Source: Agromyces sp. Root81 (GTDB lineage: Bacteria > Actinomycetota > Actinomycetes > Actinomycetales > Microbacteriaceae). From it: 64,000 nucleotides of DNA. The stretch covers positions 68,342-132,341 of the forward strand of contig NZ_LMIR01000001.1 in the NCBI RefSeq assembly GCF_001429165.1, given 5' to 3'. The position numbers and the translations under genes were made by a program. Shown here piece by piece: positions 51,343 to 60,513 of the stretch (position 1 is its first letter; each line of letters opens with the position of its first letter). Below the pieces are notes generated by a model. That model was not told the origin of the DNA. It saw only the letters and a program-made list of their open reading frames with translations, and ran no database searches.

Positions 51343-54300
51343 ATGTTCACGAAGATCCTGGTTGCCAATCGCGGCGAGATCGCCATTCGCGCGTTCCGAG
51401 CTGCAGTCGAACTCGGTGCGAAGACGGTCGCGGTGTATCCGTTCGAAGACCGCAACTCGCTGCACCGGCTGAAGGCCGACGAGGCGTACCAGATCGGCGA
51501 GCCGGGACATCCGGTCCGCGCCTACCTCGACGTCACCGAGATCATCCGAGTGGCGAAGCTGTCAGGTGCCGACGCGATCTATCCGGGCTACGGATTCCTC
51601 TCCGAGAACCCCGAACTCGCCCAGGCGGCTGAGGCGGCCGGCATCACCTTCATCGGCCCGCCCAAGCGCGTGCTCGAGATGGCCGGCAACAAGGTCACGG
51701 CGAAGGAGCACGCGATCGCGGCCGGTGTTCCGGTGCTGAAGTCCACCCCGCCGTCGCGTGACATCGACGTACTCGTGTCGCAGGCCGACGAGGTCGGCTT
51801 CCCGATCTTCGCCAAGGCGGTCGCCGGCGGCGGCGGTCGCGGCATGCGACGTGTCGCGTCGAAGGACGACCTGCGCGCTGCCCTCGAAGAGGCCATGCGC
51901 GAGGCCGACAGCGCCTTCGGCGACCCGACCATGTTCCTCGAGCAGGCCGTGCTCCGGCCCCGCCACATCGAGGTCCAGGTGCTCGCGGATGCCTCGGGCG
52001 AGACCGTGCACCTCTTCGAGCGCGACTGCTCGGTGCAGCGCCGCCACCAGAAGGTCATCGAGATCGCCCCGGCCCCGAACCTCTCCGACGAGGTGCGCCA
52101 GTCGCTCTACCGCGACGCGATCGCCTTCGCCAAGTCCATCGGCTACGTCAACGCCGGCACCGTCGAGTTCCTCCTCGACACCGCGGGCGAGCGAGCGGGC
52201 GAACACGTGTTCATCGAGATGAACCCGCGCATCCAGGTCGAGCACACGGTCACCGAAGAGGTCACCGACGTCGACCTCGTCGTCTCCCAGATCCGCATCG
52301 CGGCGGGGGAGTCGCTCGCAGAGCTCGGCCTGCAGCAGGATTCGATCCGTCTGCGGGGCGCTGCGCTGCAGTGCCGCATCACGACTGAAGACCCGACCGC
52401 CGGGTTCCGCCCGGACACGGGCAAGATCACGACGTACCGCTCGCCCGGCGGCGCCGGCATCCGCCTCGACGGCGGCACCATCAACCCCGGTGCGCAGATC
52501 AGCCCGCATTTCGACTCGATGCTCGCCAAGCTCACCTGCCGTGGGCGCGACTACCCGGCCGCGGTCGCCCGCGCCAAGCGCGCCCTCGCCGAGTTCCGCA
52601 TCCGCGGCGTCTCGACGAACATCCCCTTCCTGCAGGCCGTGCTCGAAGACCCGGCGTTCGTCGCCGGCGACCTCAGCACCTCGTTCATCGACGAGCGTCC
52701 GCAGCTGCTGCGCGGCCGCGTGTCGAAGGACCGCGGCACCAAGATCCTCAACTGGCTCGCGGACGTCACGGTGAACCAGCCGAACGGCCCCGCCCCGACG
52801 ACCGTCAGTCCCGTCGAGAAGCTGCCCGCCATCGACCTCTCGGCTCCCGCCCCGGCCGGCTCGCGTCAGCGCCTGCTCGAGCTCGGCCCGACCGGGTTCG
52901 CGACGGCCCTTCGCGCGCAGACGCCGCTCGCGGTCACCGAGACCACGTTCCGCGACGCCCACCAGTCGCTCCTCGCGACCCGGGTGCGCACTCGCGACCT
53001 CGTCGCCGTCGCGCCATATGTGGCACGCATGACCCCCGAGCTCCTCTCGGTCGAGGCATGGGGCGGCGCGACCTACGACGTCGCGCTCCGCTTCCTCGGC
53101 GAAGACCCGTGGGAGCGTCTCGCGGCGCTCCGCGAGGCCCTGCCGAACATCAACATCCAGATGCTCCTGCGCGGGCGCAACACGGTCGGCTACACGCCGT
53201 ACCCGACCGAGGTGACCGACGCGTTCGTACGCGAGGCCGCGTCGACCGGTGTCGACATCTTCCGCATCTTCGACGCGCTCAACGACGTCTCGCAGATGCG
53301 TCCGGCGATCGACTCGGTGCTCTCGACCGGCCATACGGTGGCCGAGGTCGCGCTCTGCTACACGGGTGATCTGCTCGACCCGGCCGAAGACCTCTACACC
53401 CTCGACTACTACCTCGGGCTCGCCGAGCAGATCGTCGACGCCGGTGCGCACGTGCTCGCGATCAAGGACATGGCGGGTCTCCTGCGCCCGACGGCCGCTG
53501 AGAAGCTCGTGGGGGCGCTGCGCGAGCGGTTCGACGTTCCCGTGCACCTGCACACCCACGACACCGCAGGCGGCCAGCTGGCGACCCTCCTGGCGGCGAG
53601 CCGCGCCGGGGTCGACGCCGTCGATGTCGCGAGCGCGCCCATGGCCGGCACCACGAGCCAGCCGTCCGCCTCGTCGCTCGTCGCCGCACTCGCGCACACC
53701 GAGCGCGACACGGGCATCTCGCTCGACGCGGTCTCCGACCTCGAACCGTACTGGGAGGCCGTGCGCCGCCTGTACCGTCCGTTCGAGTCGGGCCTGCCCG
53801 GCCCCACCGGCCGCGTGTACCACCACGAGATCCCGGGCGGTCAGCTGTCGAACCTCCGCCAGCAGGCGATCGCACTCGGCCTCGCCGACGACTTCGAGCT
53901 CATCGAGGACATGTACGCCGCGGCCGACCGCATCCTCGGCCGGGTGCCGAAGGTCACGCCGTCGTCGAAGGTCGTCGGCGACCTCGCCCTCCACCTCGCG
54001 GCGGTCAAGGCCGATCCCGACGACTTCGCGGCGAACCCCGAGAAGTACGACGTGCCCGACTCGGTGATCGGCTTCATGGCCGGCGAGCTGGGCGACCTTC
54101 CCGGCGGATGGCCCGAGCCGTTCCGCACGAAGGTGCTGGCGGGCAAGGACATCCGCATCGGCGTGACCGAGCTCACGTCCGAGCAGCGGGCGGCTCTCGA
54201 GGCCGACAGCACCACCCGGCGGGCGATGCTGAACGCGCTCCTCTTCCCGGCGCCGACGCGCCAGTTCGAGCAGATCCGCGAGCTGTTCGGCGACCTGTCG

Positions 54301-54747
54301 GTCGTCGACACCGCCGACTACCTGTACGGACTCCGCCAGGGTGCCGAGCACGTCGTGGAGATCGCGACGGGTGTGCGGCTGTACGCCGGCCTCGAGGCGA
54401 TCGGCGAGGCCGACGACAAGGGCATGCGCACGGTCATGACGATCCTGAACGGGCAGCTCCGCCCGGTCTTCGTGCGCGACCGCTCGATCGTCGTCGAGAC
54501 CCGCGCTGCCGAGAAGGCGGATGCCTCGCAGCCCGGGCAGATCGCGGCGCCGTTCTCCGGCGTCGTGACCCTCCAGGTCGAAGCCGGTGCTGAGATCGCA
54601 GCGGGCCAGAGCGTCGCCTCCATCGAGGCGATGAAGATGGAGGCCGCGATCACCTCGCCCATCGCGGGCGTGGTCGAGCGCGTCGCGATCCCCAAGACGC
54701 AGCAGGTCGAGGCGGGTGACCTGCTCGTCGTGGTGCGGCCGCGCTAG
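51343..54747 (+). CDS. pyc: Pyruvate carboxylase
   Basis: A 1134-residue single-chain biotin enzyme making oxaloacetate from pyruvate, bicarbonate and ATP. Order: biotin carboxylase (residues 1-450; KAVAGGGGRGMRR, FIEMNPRIQVEHTVTEE), carboxyltransferase barrel (about 530-800; FRDAHQSLLATRVRT, KDMAGLL with metal Lys, HLHTHDTAG), and the C-terminal biotinyl domain with the modified Lys in IEAMKMEA. It replenishes the TCA cycle, which GarA modulates. The ATG at 51343 follows GAAAGG. Translated closely ahead of the ParA-like gene at 54785. Confidence 0.97.
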   Translation: MFTKILVANRGEIAIRAFRAAVELGAKTVAVYPFEDRNSLHRLKADEAYQIGEPGHPVRAYLDVTEIIRVAKLSGADAIYPGYGFLSENPELAQAAEAAGITFIGPPKRVLEMAGNKVTAKEHAIAAGVPVLKSTPPSRDIDVLVSQADEVGFPIFAKAVAGGGGRGMRRVASKDDLRAALEEAMREADSAFGDPTMFLEQAVLRPRHIEVQVLADASGETVHLFERDCSVQRRHQKVIEIAPAPNLSDEVRQSLYRDAIAFAKSIGYVNAGTVEFLLDTAGERAGEHVFIEMNPRIQVEHTVTEEVTDVDLVVSQIRIAAGESLAELGLQQDSIRLRGAALQCRITTEDPTAGFRPDTGKITTYRSPGGAGIRLDGGTINPGAQISPHFDSMLAKLTCRGRDYPAAVARAKRALAEFRIRGVSTNIPFLQAVLEDPAFVAGDLSTSFIDERPQLLRGRVSKDRGTKILNWLADVTVNQPNGPAPTTVSPVEKLPAIDLSAPAPAGSRQRLLELGPTGFATALRAQTPLAVTETTFRDAHQSLLATRVRTRDLVAVAPYVARMTPELLSVEAWGGATYDVALRFLGEDPWERLAALREALPNINIQMLLRGRNTVGYTPYPTEVTDAFVREAASTGVDIFRIFDALNDVSQMRPAIDSVLSTGHTVAEVALCYTGDLLDPAEDLYTLDYYLGLAEQIVDAGAHVLAIKDMAGLLRPTAAEKLVGALRERFDVPVHLHTHDTAGGQLATLLAASRAGVDAVDVASAPMAGTTSQPSASSLVAALAHTERDTGISLDAVSDLEPYWEAVRRLYRPFESGLPGPTGRVYHHEIPGGQLSNLRQQAIALGLADDFELIEDMYAAADRILGRVPKVTPSSKVVGDLALHLAAVKADPDDFAANPEKYDVPDSVIGFMAGELGDLPGGWPEPFRTKVLAGKDIRIGVTELTSEQRAALEADSTTRRAMLNALLFPAPTRQFEQIRELFGDLSVVDTADYLYGLRQGAEHVVEIATGVRLYAGLEAIGEADDKGMRTVMTILNGQLRPVFVRDRSIVVETRAAEKADASQPGQIAAPFSGVVTLQVEAGAEIAAGQSVASIEAMKMEAAITSPIAGVVERVAIPKTQQVEAGDLLVVVRPR

Positions 54748-54784
54748 GCTGAGTACCTGTTGGCACTGATGAGGAGGGGTATCG

Positions 54785-56176
54785 GTGACTGAAGACGAGA
54801 TCGACGAGGGCACTGCGTTGCGTCGAGGTACCGGAGCACGTGCTTCGGCACTCGACCACGGCCGCAGGTCGCCGGCGTCCGGCGCGCATTCGGCCGGAGA
54901 CGTCGCGGAGAACCCGAACGTGCGGGTCGACCTGCCACCGGCACCGGTGCACGAGATGCCCGACGATGAGGTCGCCGTGGCGATCGACGACGTCGCGGTG
55001 AACCCGGGCAGCCTCGTCGGCGGTGGCAGCAGCACGACGTCGGTCGAGGTCATCACGCCGGCGCTCGCAGGCGCCGGCTACCGCGGCGGCGCTCGGCGCG
55101 AACCCTCGCCGTACAGCGCCCTGCTCGCCTCCGATGCCTCGAAGCTCCGTCGCGAGCGGGTGAGCACCGACACCGGCAGCCATGTCGCCATCGTCGACGT
55201 TCCCGGCGACCCCGCGGTGCCCGCCGAGGTGCCCGAGACCGCGGACTCGCTCACCGCCGACCGGCTCATCGACCTGAACCGCACCACGCGGCCGGCACCG
55301 CAGGGCGGGTTCAACCGGCTCGTCTACGAGGCATCTCTGCACCTGGTGAACCTCGGCGACTCGCCGAAGGTGCAGGCCTACAAGGCCATGAGCCAGCGCA
55401 TCCAACGGCGCTTCGAGGGCGGTGCACGCTTCGTGCCCGTGCTCACCCGAAAGGGCGGCGTCGGCAAGACGACGATCACGGCGCTCCTCGGCATGGCACT
55501 CGCCGACGCGCGTGACGACCGCATCATCGCGATCGACGCGAACCCCGACCGGGGCACGCTCGCCGAACGCGTCGACCGCCAGACCCGCGAGACGGTGCGC
55601 GACGTCGTCGCCAAGGCCTCGTCGATCGGCGGCTACACCGACTTCTCGCGTTTCGTCTCGCGCGACGAGACGCGCCTCGACATCCTGGCCTCCGACACCG
55701 ATCCGACCCTCTCCGAGGCGTTCGACGACAACGACTACAACGTCGTCGCCGGTCTCGCGGCGCGGTACTACTCGATCGTGCTCACCGACTGCGGCACGGG
55801 CATCGTGCACTCCGTCATGCGGGCGACGCTGCAGCGTGCCGACTCCGTCGTGATCGTGTCGGGCGGCAGCGTCGACGAGGCACGCCTGGCATCGGAGACG
55901 CTCACCTGGCTCGAGGCCAACGGCTACGGCGAACTCGTGCGCAACGCGGTCGTCGCGATCAACCTCGCCACACAGGGAACGCACCTCGTGAAGGTCGACG
56001 AGATCGAGGCGCACTTCCAATCGAGGGTGCGCGAGATCGTGCGCATCCCATACGACCCCCAGCTCGCCGCAGGTTCCGTCGTGAACTGGCACGAGCTGCG
56101 ACCCGTCACCCAGCACGCGGCTCGTGAGCTCGCGGCGCTCGTGGTGGAAGGCATGCCCGCCGAGCGCGAGCACTGA
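54785..56176 (+). CDS. MinD/ParA-like ATPase with long N-terminal extension
   Basis: A 463-residue protein. About 210 residues of charged, partly disordered sequence precede a MinD/ParA-type ATPase with RKGGVGKTTITALLGMALAD, AIDANPDRGTLAERV and IVLTDCGTGI. Such extended ATPases in actinobacteria are known from type VII secretion loci, but no secretion genes are visible here. The GTG at 54785 lies behind GAGGAGGGG. It follows pyc by 37 nt with a possible own promoter (TAGGCT near 54744). Peptide deformylase follows 12 nt later. Confidence 0.82.
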   Translation: MTEDEIDEGTALRRGTGARASALDHGRRSPASGAHSAGDVAENPNVRVDLPPAPVHEMPDDEVAVAIDDVAVNPGSLVGGGSSTTSVEVITPALAGAGYRGGARREPSPYSALLASDASKLRRERVSTDTGSHVAIVDVPGDPAVPAEVPETADSLTADRLIDLNRTTRPAPQGGFNRLVYEASLHLVNLGDSPKVQAYKAMSQRIQRRFEGGARFVPVLTRKGGVGKTTITALLGMALADARDDRIIAIDANPDRGTLAERVDRQTRETVRDVVAKASSIGGYTDFSRFVSRDETRLDILASDTDPTLSEAFDDNDYNVVAGLAARYYSIVLTDCGTGIVHSVMRATLQRADSVVIVSGGSVDEARLASETLTWLEANGYGELVRNAVVAINLATQGTHLVKVDEIEAHFQSRVREIVRIPYDPQLAAGSVVNWHELRPVTQHAARELAALVVEGMPAEREH

Positions 56177-56188
56177 AACGGAGAACCC

Positions 56189-56677
56189 TTGCCGGAACGC
56201 CCCATTCGCCTGTTCGGCGACCCTGTCTTGAAGACCATCTCCACCCCCGTCGAACAGGTCGACGATCGCGTGCGCGGGCTCGTCGCCGATCTGCTCGACA
56301 GTGTCAGGCTGCCCGGCCGGGCCGGTGTCGCGGCGTCCCAGATCGGCGTGAACCTGCGCGCGTTCAGCTACAACGTCGACGGCGAGGTCGGGTACATCCT
56401 GAACCCCGAGCTCGAGGTCTCGGGCGAGAAGGAACTGATCGACGAAGGATGCCTCTCGGTGCCGGGTCTCTGGCACAAGACGCCGCGGCATCCGTTCGCG
56501 CGGGTGCGGGGCATCGACCTCGACGGCAACGAGATCGAGCTCTCGGGCACCGGACTCATGGCTCAGGCGCTGCAGCACGAGACCGACCACCTCGACGGAT
56601 TGCTCTACCTCGATCGCCTCGAGAAGGACGAACGGCGTCTCGCGATGAAAGAGGTGCGCGAGTCCGACTGGTTCTGA
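56189..56677 (+). CDS. def: Peptide deformylase
   Basis: A 162-residue metalloenzyme removing the formyl group from nascent protein N-termini. All three motifs are present: [19 protein letters not shown] (metal Cys) and QHETDHLDG (HExxH with catalytic Glu). It starts with TTG at 56189 behind GGAGAA. It is probably co-transcribed with the preceding ATPase gene and is closed by a very strong terminator. Confidence 0.95.
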   Translation: MPERPIRLFGDPVLKTISTPVEQVDDRVRGLVADLLDSVRLPGRAGVAASQIGVNLRAFSYNVDGEVGYILNPELEVSGEKELIDEGCLSVPGLWHKTPRHPFARVRGIDLDGNEIELSGTGLMAQALQHETDHLDGLLYLDRLEKDERRLAMKEVRESDWF

Positions 56678-56697
56678 TTCCCAGTCGTCTCGGACGT

Positions 56698-56739
56698 ATG
56701 ACGAAGGCCCCCGCGGAGATCCGCGGGGGCCTTCGTCAT
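56698..56739. terminator. Strong bidirectional terminator between def and fadD15
   Basis: Perfect 19-bp inverted repeat (56698-56716 and 56721-56739) with a 4-nt loop, centred between convergent genes. The strongest hairpin in the window. Confidence 0.88.
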
Positions 56740-56751
56740 GCAGACCTGGGC

Positions 56752-58584
56752 TCAGTGCACGATCGAGTGGCCCTCGGTTGCCGGGGCGCCCGAGTACATC
56801 GCCTCGATGTGACCGGCGAAGTCCTCGAGGATGATGTTGCGCTTGATGCTGAGCTTGGGCGTCAGGTGGCCGCTGGCCTCGGTGAGCTCGGTCGGCAGCA
56901 GCGTGAACTTGCGGATCGACTCCGCACGCGAAACGGTCTCGTTCGCGGCGTCGATGGCGCGCTGCACCTCGGCGAGCACCGCAGGGTTGACCGTCGCCTC
57001 TTCGACCGACATGCCGGCGTCTTCACCATTGTTGTTCAGCCACACCGGAAGCATCTCGGGGTCGAGCGTGATGAGGGCCGAGATGAACGGCTTCTTGTCG
57101 CCGACGACGACGACCTGGCCGACGAGCGGGTTCGCGCGGATCGGGTCTTCGAGCGCCGCGGGGGAGACGTTCTTGCCTCCGGCGGTGACGATGATCTCCT
57201 TCTTGCGACCGGTGATCGTGAGGAAGCCGTCGGCGTCGAAGGCACCGATGTCGCCGGTCTTGAACCACTCGCCGTCGAACGCCTCGGCGGTCGCCTCGGG
57301 GTTCTTCCAGTACTCCTTGAAGACGTCGATCCCCTTGATCTGGACCTCGCCGTCGTCGGCGAGCCGCACCGAGACGCCAGGCAGGGTCGGGCCGACGGTG
57401 CCGATCTTCGACTTGCTGGGCAGGTTCACGGTGGCCGGCGCGGTCGACTCGGTGAGGCCGTAGCCCTCGAGGATCGTGATGCCGAGCGCGTGGTAGAAGT
57501 GGCCGAGGCGCGGGCCGAGTGGCGCGGAGCCGGACACGGCGTACTTGACGTTGCCGCCCATGGCCGCACGGAGCTTGGACAGCACGAGCGAGTCGAGCAC
57601 CTTGAACTTCAGCTTCAGGCCGAGCGGAACGGAGCCGGCCTCCTTCGCCATCGAGTAGGCGACGGCGGTATCGGCGGCCGCGCGGAAGATCTTGCCCTTG
57701 CCGCCGGCCTCGGCCTTCTGCTCCGAGGCGTTGTAGACCTTCTCGAACACTCGTGGCACGGCCAGGAGGAACGTCGGCTTGAAGCTCGCGAGCGACGGCA
57801 GCAGCTGCTTCGTGTCGGCCTGGTGGCCGACGCGCACGCCGGCGTGCACCGAGAGCACCGCGATGAAGCGGGCGAACACGTGCGCCGTGGTGATGAAGAG
57901 GAGCGTCGAGGCGCCGTTGGGGTCGAGCACGACCTCGTCGAGCGCCACCGCGGCGTTGCGGGAGAGTTCGACGAAGTTCGAGTGCGTGAGCACGCAGCCC
58001 TTGGGCTTGCCGGTCGAGCCGGAGGTGTAGATGAGCGTGGCGATGTCGGAGCCGACGGCGAGGTTGCGGCGACGCTCGATCTCCTCGTCGGCCACCCCGG
58101 TGCCGCCCGCGACGAGCTTGTCGAGGTCGCCGAGGTCGATCTGCCAGACGCTGCGGATGGCGGGGAGGTCGGGGTGCACCTCATCGAAGCGCGCGAAGTG
58201 GTCGGGAGTCTCGACGATGACGCCGATGGCGCCCGAGTCGCTCAGGTTCCACCGCACCTGCGAGGGGGAGCTCGTCTCGTAGATCGGCACGAGCACGGCG
58301 CCGGCGAACCAGGTGGCGAAGTCGATCAGCGTCCACTCGTACCGGGTCTTGCACATCAGCCCGATCTTGTCGCCGGGCTGGATGCCGGCGGCGACGAGGC
58401 CCTTCGCGAGGGCGATCACCTGGTCGTAGAACTCCTTCGTGGTGACCGGCGACCAGCCGCCGTCGGCGGTCGGGAGCGAGAACAGCACGGAGTCGGGCGT
58501 CGCGGCGACGCGGTCGACGAGCAGGTCTGTGGTGTTCGCTTCGGGGTCTGCTGCGACCACGGGTGGGGTAGCGAATTCGATCAC
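56752..58584 (-). CDS. fadD15: Long-chain acyl-CoA synthetase
   Basis: A 610-residue ANL-superfamily enzyme activating long-chain fatty acids with ATP and CoA. Visible are the P-loop TLIYTSGSTGKPKGCVLTHS, GYGLTESTAPAT, the adenylate-binding FKTGDIGAFDADGF and the hinge GRKKEIIVTAGGKNVSP. It has the length and the context (ROK kinase, plsC, aroG, kinase) of mycobacterial FadD15. The GTG at 58584 is preceded by GAAGGAG. Divergent from glk. Confidence 0.9.
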   Translation of the reverse strand: MIEFATPPVVAADPEANTTDLLVDRVAATPDSVLFSLPTADGGWSPVTTKEFYDQVIALAKGLVAAGIQPGDKIGLMCKTRYEWTLIDFATWFAGAVLVPIYETSSPSQVRWNLSDSGAIGVIVETPDHFARFDEVHPDLPAIRSVWQIDLGDLDKLVAGGTGVADEEIERRRNLAVGSDIATLIYTSGSTGKPKGCVLTHSNFVELSRNAAVALDEVVLDPNGASTLLFITTAHVFARFIAVLSVHAGVRVGHQADTKQLLPSLASFKPTFLLAVPRVFEKVYNASEQKAEAGGKGKIFRAAADTAVAYSMAKEAGSVPLGLKLKFKVLDSLVLSKLRAAMGGNVKYAVSGSAPLGPRLGHFYHALGITILEGYGLTESTAPATVNLPSKSKIGTVGPTLPGVSVRLADDGEVQIKGIDVFKEYWKNPEATAEAFDGEWFKTGDIGAFDADGFLTITGRKKEIIVTAGGKNVSPAALEDPIRANPLVGQVVVVGDKKPFISALITLDPEMLPVWLNNNGEDAGMSVEEATVNPAVLAEVQRAIDAANETVSRAESIRKFTLLPTELTEASGHLTPKLSIKRNIILEDFAGHIEAMYSGAPATEGHSIVH

Positions 58585-58736
58585 GGTAGCTCCTTCGGCA
58601 CCGGGCGGGCTGCGCAAGGGCTCGGGCACCAGCGCGAACCTCGGCATTGGGGTCGATTACACTCTAGTCGTTGCTCACGGCCGCCTCAGGTCTCAGCTCC
58701 ATCACGCTTCGTCCCCCTCTGAAAGGCAGCCTTCCG

Positions 58737-59693
58737 GTGCATGCGATCGGTATCGACATCGGCGGTACGAAGATCGCGGGCGCGATCGTCGACCAGCTCG
58801 GCAACATCGTCGTGAGCGAGCGCGTGCCGACGCCCGCCGGAGATTCGACGCTTCTCGAGGACGCGGTCGTGCAGATGATCGAGTCGCTGCGTGCGCGCGC
58901 CGACGAGGAGATCGTCGCGATCGGCGTCGCCGCCGCGGGCTTCGTCGACGCCGCTCAGTCGACCGTCTACTACGCGCCCAACATCGACTGGCGCAACGAG
59001 CCGTTCCGCGAGAAGCTCGAGGCGCGCGTGGGCACGGCCGTCGTCGTCGACAACGACGCCAACGCGGCCGGCTGGGCCGAGTTCAGGTTCGGCGCCGGAC
59101 GCCTCGTCAGCGACATGGTGATGCTGACGATCGGCACCGGTGTCGGCGGAGCGATCGTCGCGGGCGATCGTCTGTTCCGAGGCGGCTTCGGCGCCGGCGC
59201 CGAACTCGGCCACCTCCGAGTCGTGCCCGACGGGCTGGCCTGCGGGTGCGGCCAGCGCGGATGCATCGAGCAGTACGGTTCGGGTCGGGCGCTGCTGCGC
59301 ATGGCCGACGAGATCGCCGACGCCGGCGGCATCGGCCAGGGCCTCGCACGGGTCCGTGCGGAGCACGGCGAGCTCGACGGCGGCCTCGTCGGCGACCTCA
59401 TCCAGGCCGGCGACGCCGGTGCGACCGCTGCACTGCGTCAGCTCGGCCATTGGCTCGGCCAGGCTGCTGCGAGCCTCTCTGCTGTGCTCGACCCGCAGCG
59501 CTTCGTCTTCGGCGGCGGGGTCGCCGTGGCCGGCGAACTCCTGCTCGAGCCGATCCGTGCGGCGTATCTCGACCACCTGCCGGCCCGTGGCTACCACCCC
59601 GAGCCCGACTTCGTGATCGCCGAACTCGTCAACGACGCCGGAGTCGTCGGCGCGGCCGACCTCGCCCGCGTGTGGGTCGCCGAGCACGCCTGA
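58737..59693 (+). CDS. glk: ROK-family glucokinase
   Basis: A 318-residue sugar kinase. The ATP motif AIGIDIGGTKIAGAI opens the protein; VDNDANAAGWAEF carries the catalytic Asp, and GTGVGGAIVAG follows. The ROK zinc motif CGCGQRGCIEQYGSG is intact. It probably phosphorylates glucose with ATP; in Corynebacterium the homologous glk has the same neighbours. The start is a GTG at 58737 behind GAAAGG. Followed by plsC 50 nt later. Confidence 0.88.
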   Translation: MHAIGIDIGGTKIAGAIVDQLGNIVVSERVPTPAGDSTLLEDAVVQMIESLRARADEEIVAIGVAAAGFVDAAQSTVYYAPNIDWRNEPFREKLEARVGTAVVVDNDANAAGWAEFRFGAGRLVSDMVMLTIGTGVGGAIVAGDRLFRGGFGAGAELGHLRVVPDGLACGCGQRGCIEQYGSGRALLRMADEIADAGGIGQGLARVRAEHGELDGGLVGDLIQAGDAGATAALRQLGHWLGQAAASLSAVLDPQRFVFGGGVAVAGELLLEPIRAAYLDHLPARGYHPEPDFVIAELVNDAGVVGAADLARVWVAEHA

Positions 59694-59743
59694 GCCGCGC
59701 GACGCTAGGCTGAGTCGGTGCTGAAGAGGGAAGGGGGACCACG

Positions 59744-60433
59744 GTGTTCTACTGGATCATGAAGAACCTCGTGATCGGTCCGATCCTCCTCTCGATCTTC
59801 CGTCCGTGGGTCGTCGGCCTCGAGAACGTGCCGAAAGAGGGCGCGGTCGTGCTCGCCTCGAACCACCTGTCGTTCATCGACTCGATCTTCCTGCCGCTCA
59901 TCGTCGACCGCCCGGTCGTCTTCCTCGCCAAGAGCGAGTACTTCACGGGCAAGGGCCTGAAGGGCTGGGCGACCAAGGTCTTCTTCCAGGCGGCTGGACA
60001 GCTGCCGATCGATCGTTCGGGCGGCAAGGCCTCCGAGGCCTCGCTCGAGACCGGTCTCCGCGTGCTGGGCGAAGGCAAGATCCTCGGCATCTACCCCGAG
60101 GGCACCCGCAGTCCCGACGGCAAGCTCTACCGCGGGCGCACCGGCGTCGCGCGCATGGTGCTCGAGGCCGGGGTGCCGGTCATTCCCGTCGCCATGATCG
60201 GCACCGAGCACGTGATGCCGATCGGTTCGCGCCTGCCCAAGGTCCGTCGCATCGGCATCATCCTCGGCGAGCCCGTCGACTTCAGCCGCTTCGAGGGACT
60301 CGAGGGAGATCGGTTCGTGTTGCGTTCCGTGACGGACGAACTCGTCTACGATCTTCGCGGGCTGAGCGGCCAGGAATACGTTGACGTCTATGCCAGTTCG
60401 GTGAAGGAGAGGCGCGCCTCGCAATCGCGATAG
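59744..60433 (+). CDS. plsC: 1-acyl-sn-glycerol-3-phosphate acyltransferase
   Basis: A 229-residue membrane-associated acyltransferase making phosphatidate from lysophosphatidate. Canonical motifs are present: SNHLSFIDS (His and Asp) and YPEGTRSPDG, with VPVIPVAMIG following. An N-terminal hydrophobic stretch may anchor it. It is the standard enzyme, unlike the variant-motif paralogue at 35815. The start is GTG at 59744 behind AGGGGG. A U-rich terminator follows. Confidence 0.9.
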   Translation: MFYWIMKNLVIGPILLSIFRPWVVGLENVPKEGAVVLASNHLSFIDSIFLPLIVDRPVVFLAKSEYFTGKGLKGWATKVFFQAAGQLPIDRSGGKASEASLETGLRVLGEGKILGIYPEGTRSPDGKLYRGRTGVARMVLEAGVPVIPVAMIGTEHVMPIGSRLPKVRRIGIILGEPVDFSRFEGLEGDRFVLRSVTDELVYDLRGLSGQEYVDVYASSVKERRASQSR

Positions 60434-60442
60434 GCTCGTTCC

Positions 60443-60467
60443 GCGGCGACGCGACGTGCGTCGCCGC
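60443..60467 (+). terminator. Intrinsic terminator after plsC
   Basis: Perfect 10-bp inverted repeat (60443-60452 and 60458-60467) with a 5-nt loop followed by TTTCATTT, giving a U-rich tail in the RNA. Confidence 0.78.
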
Positions 60468-60513
60468 TTTCATTTCCGGCGCCAAGTGCGCCCCGAACCC
60501 TCAGGACGTCCCC

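Noticed and set aside
51562-55056. A 1164-codon minus-strand open frame opposite pyruvate carboxylase.
   Set aside because: Mirror frame of a strongly coded gene; no domain or start context supports it.
59718-59760. A GTG-started leaderless mini-frame 6 nt after a TAGGCT before plsC.
   Set aside because: It is out of frame with plsC and overlaps its ribosome site; more simply, transcription starts there and plsC has a short leader.
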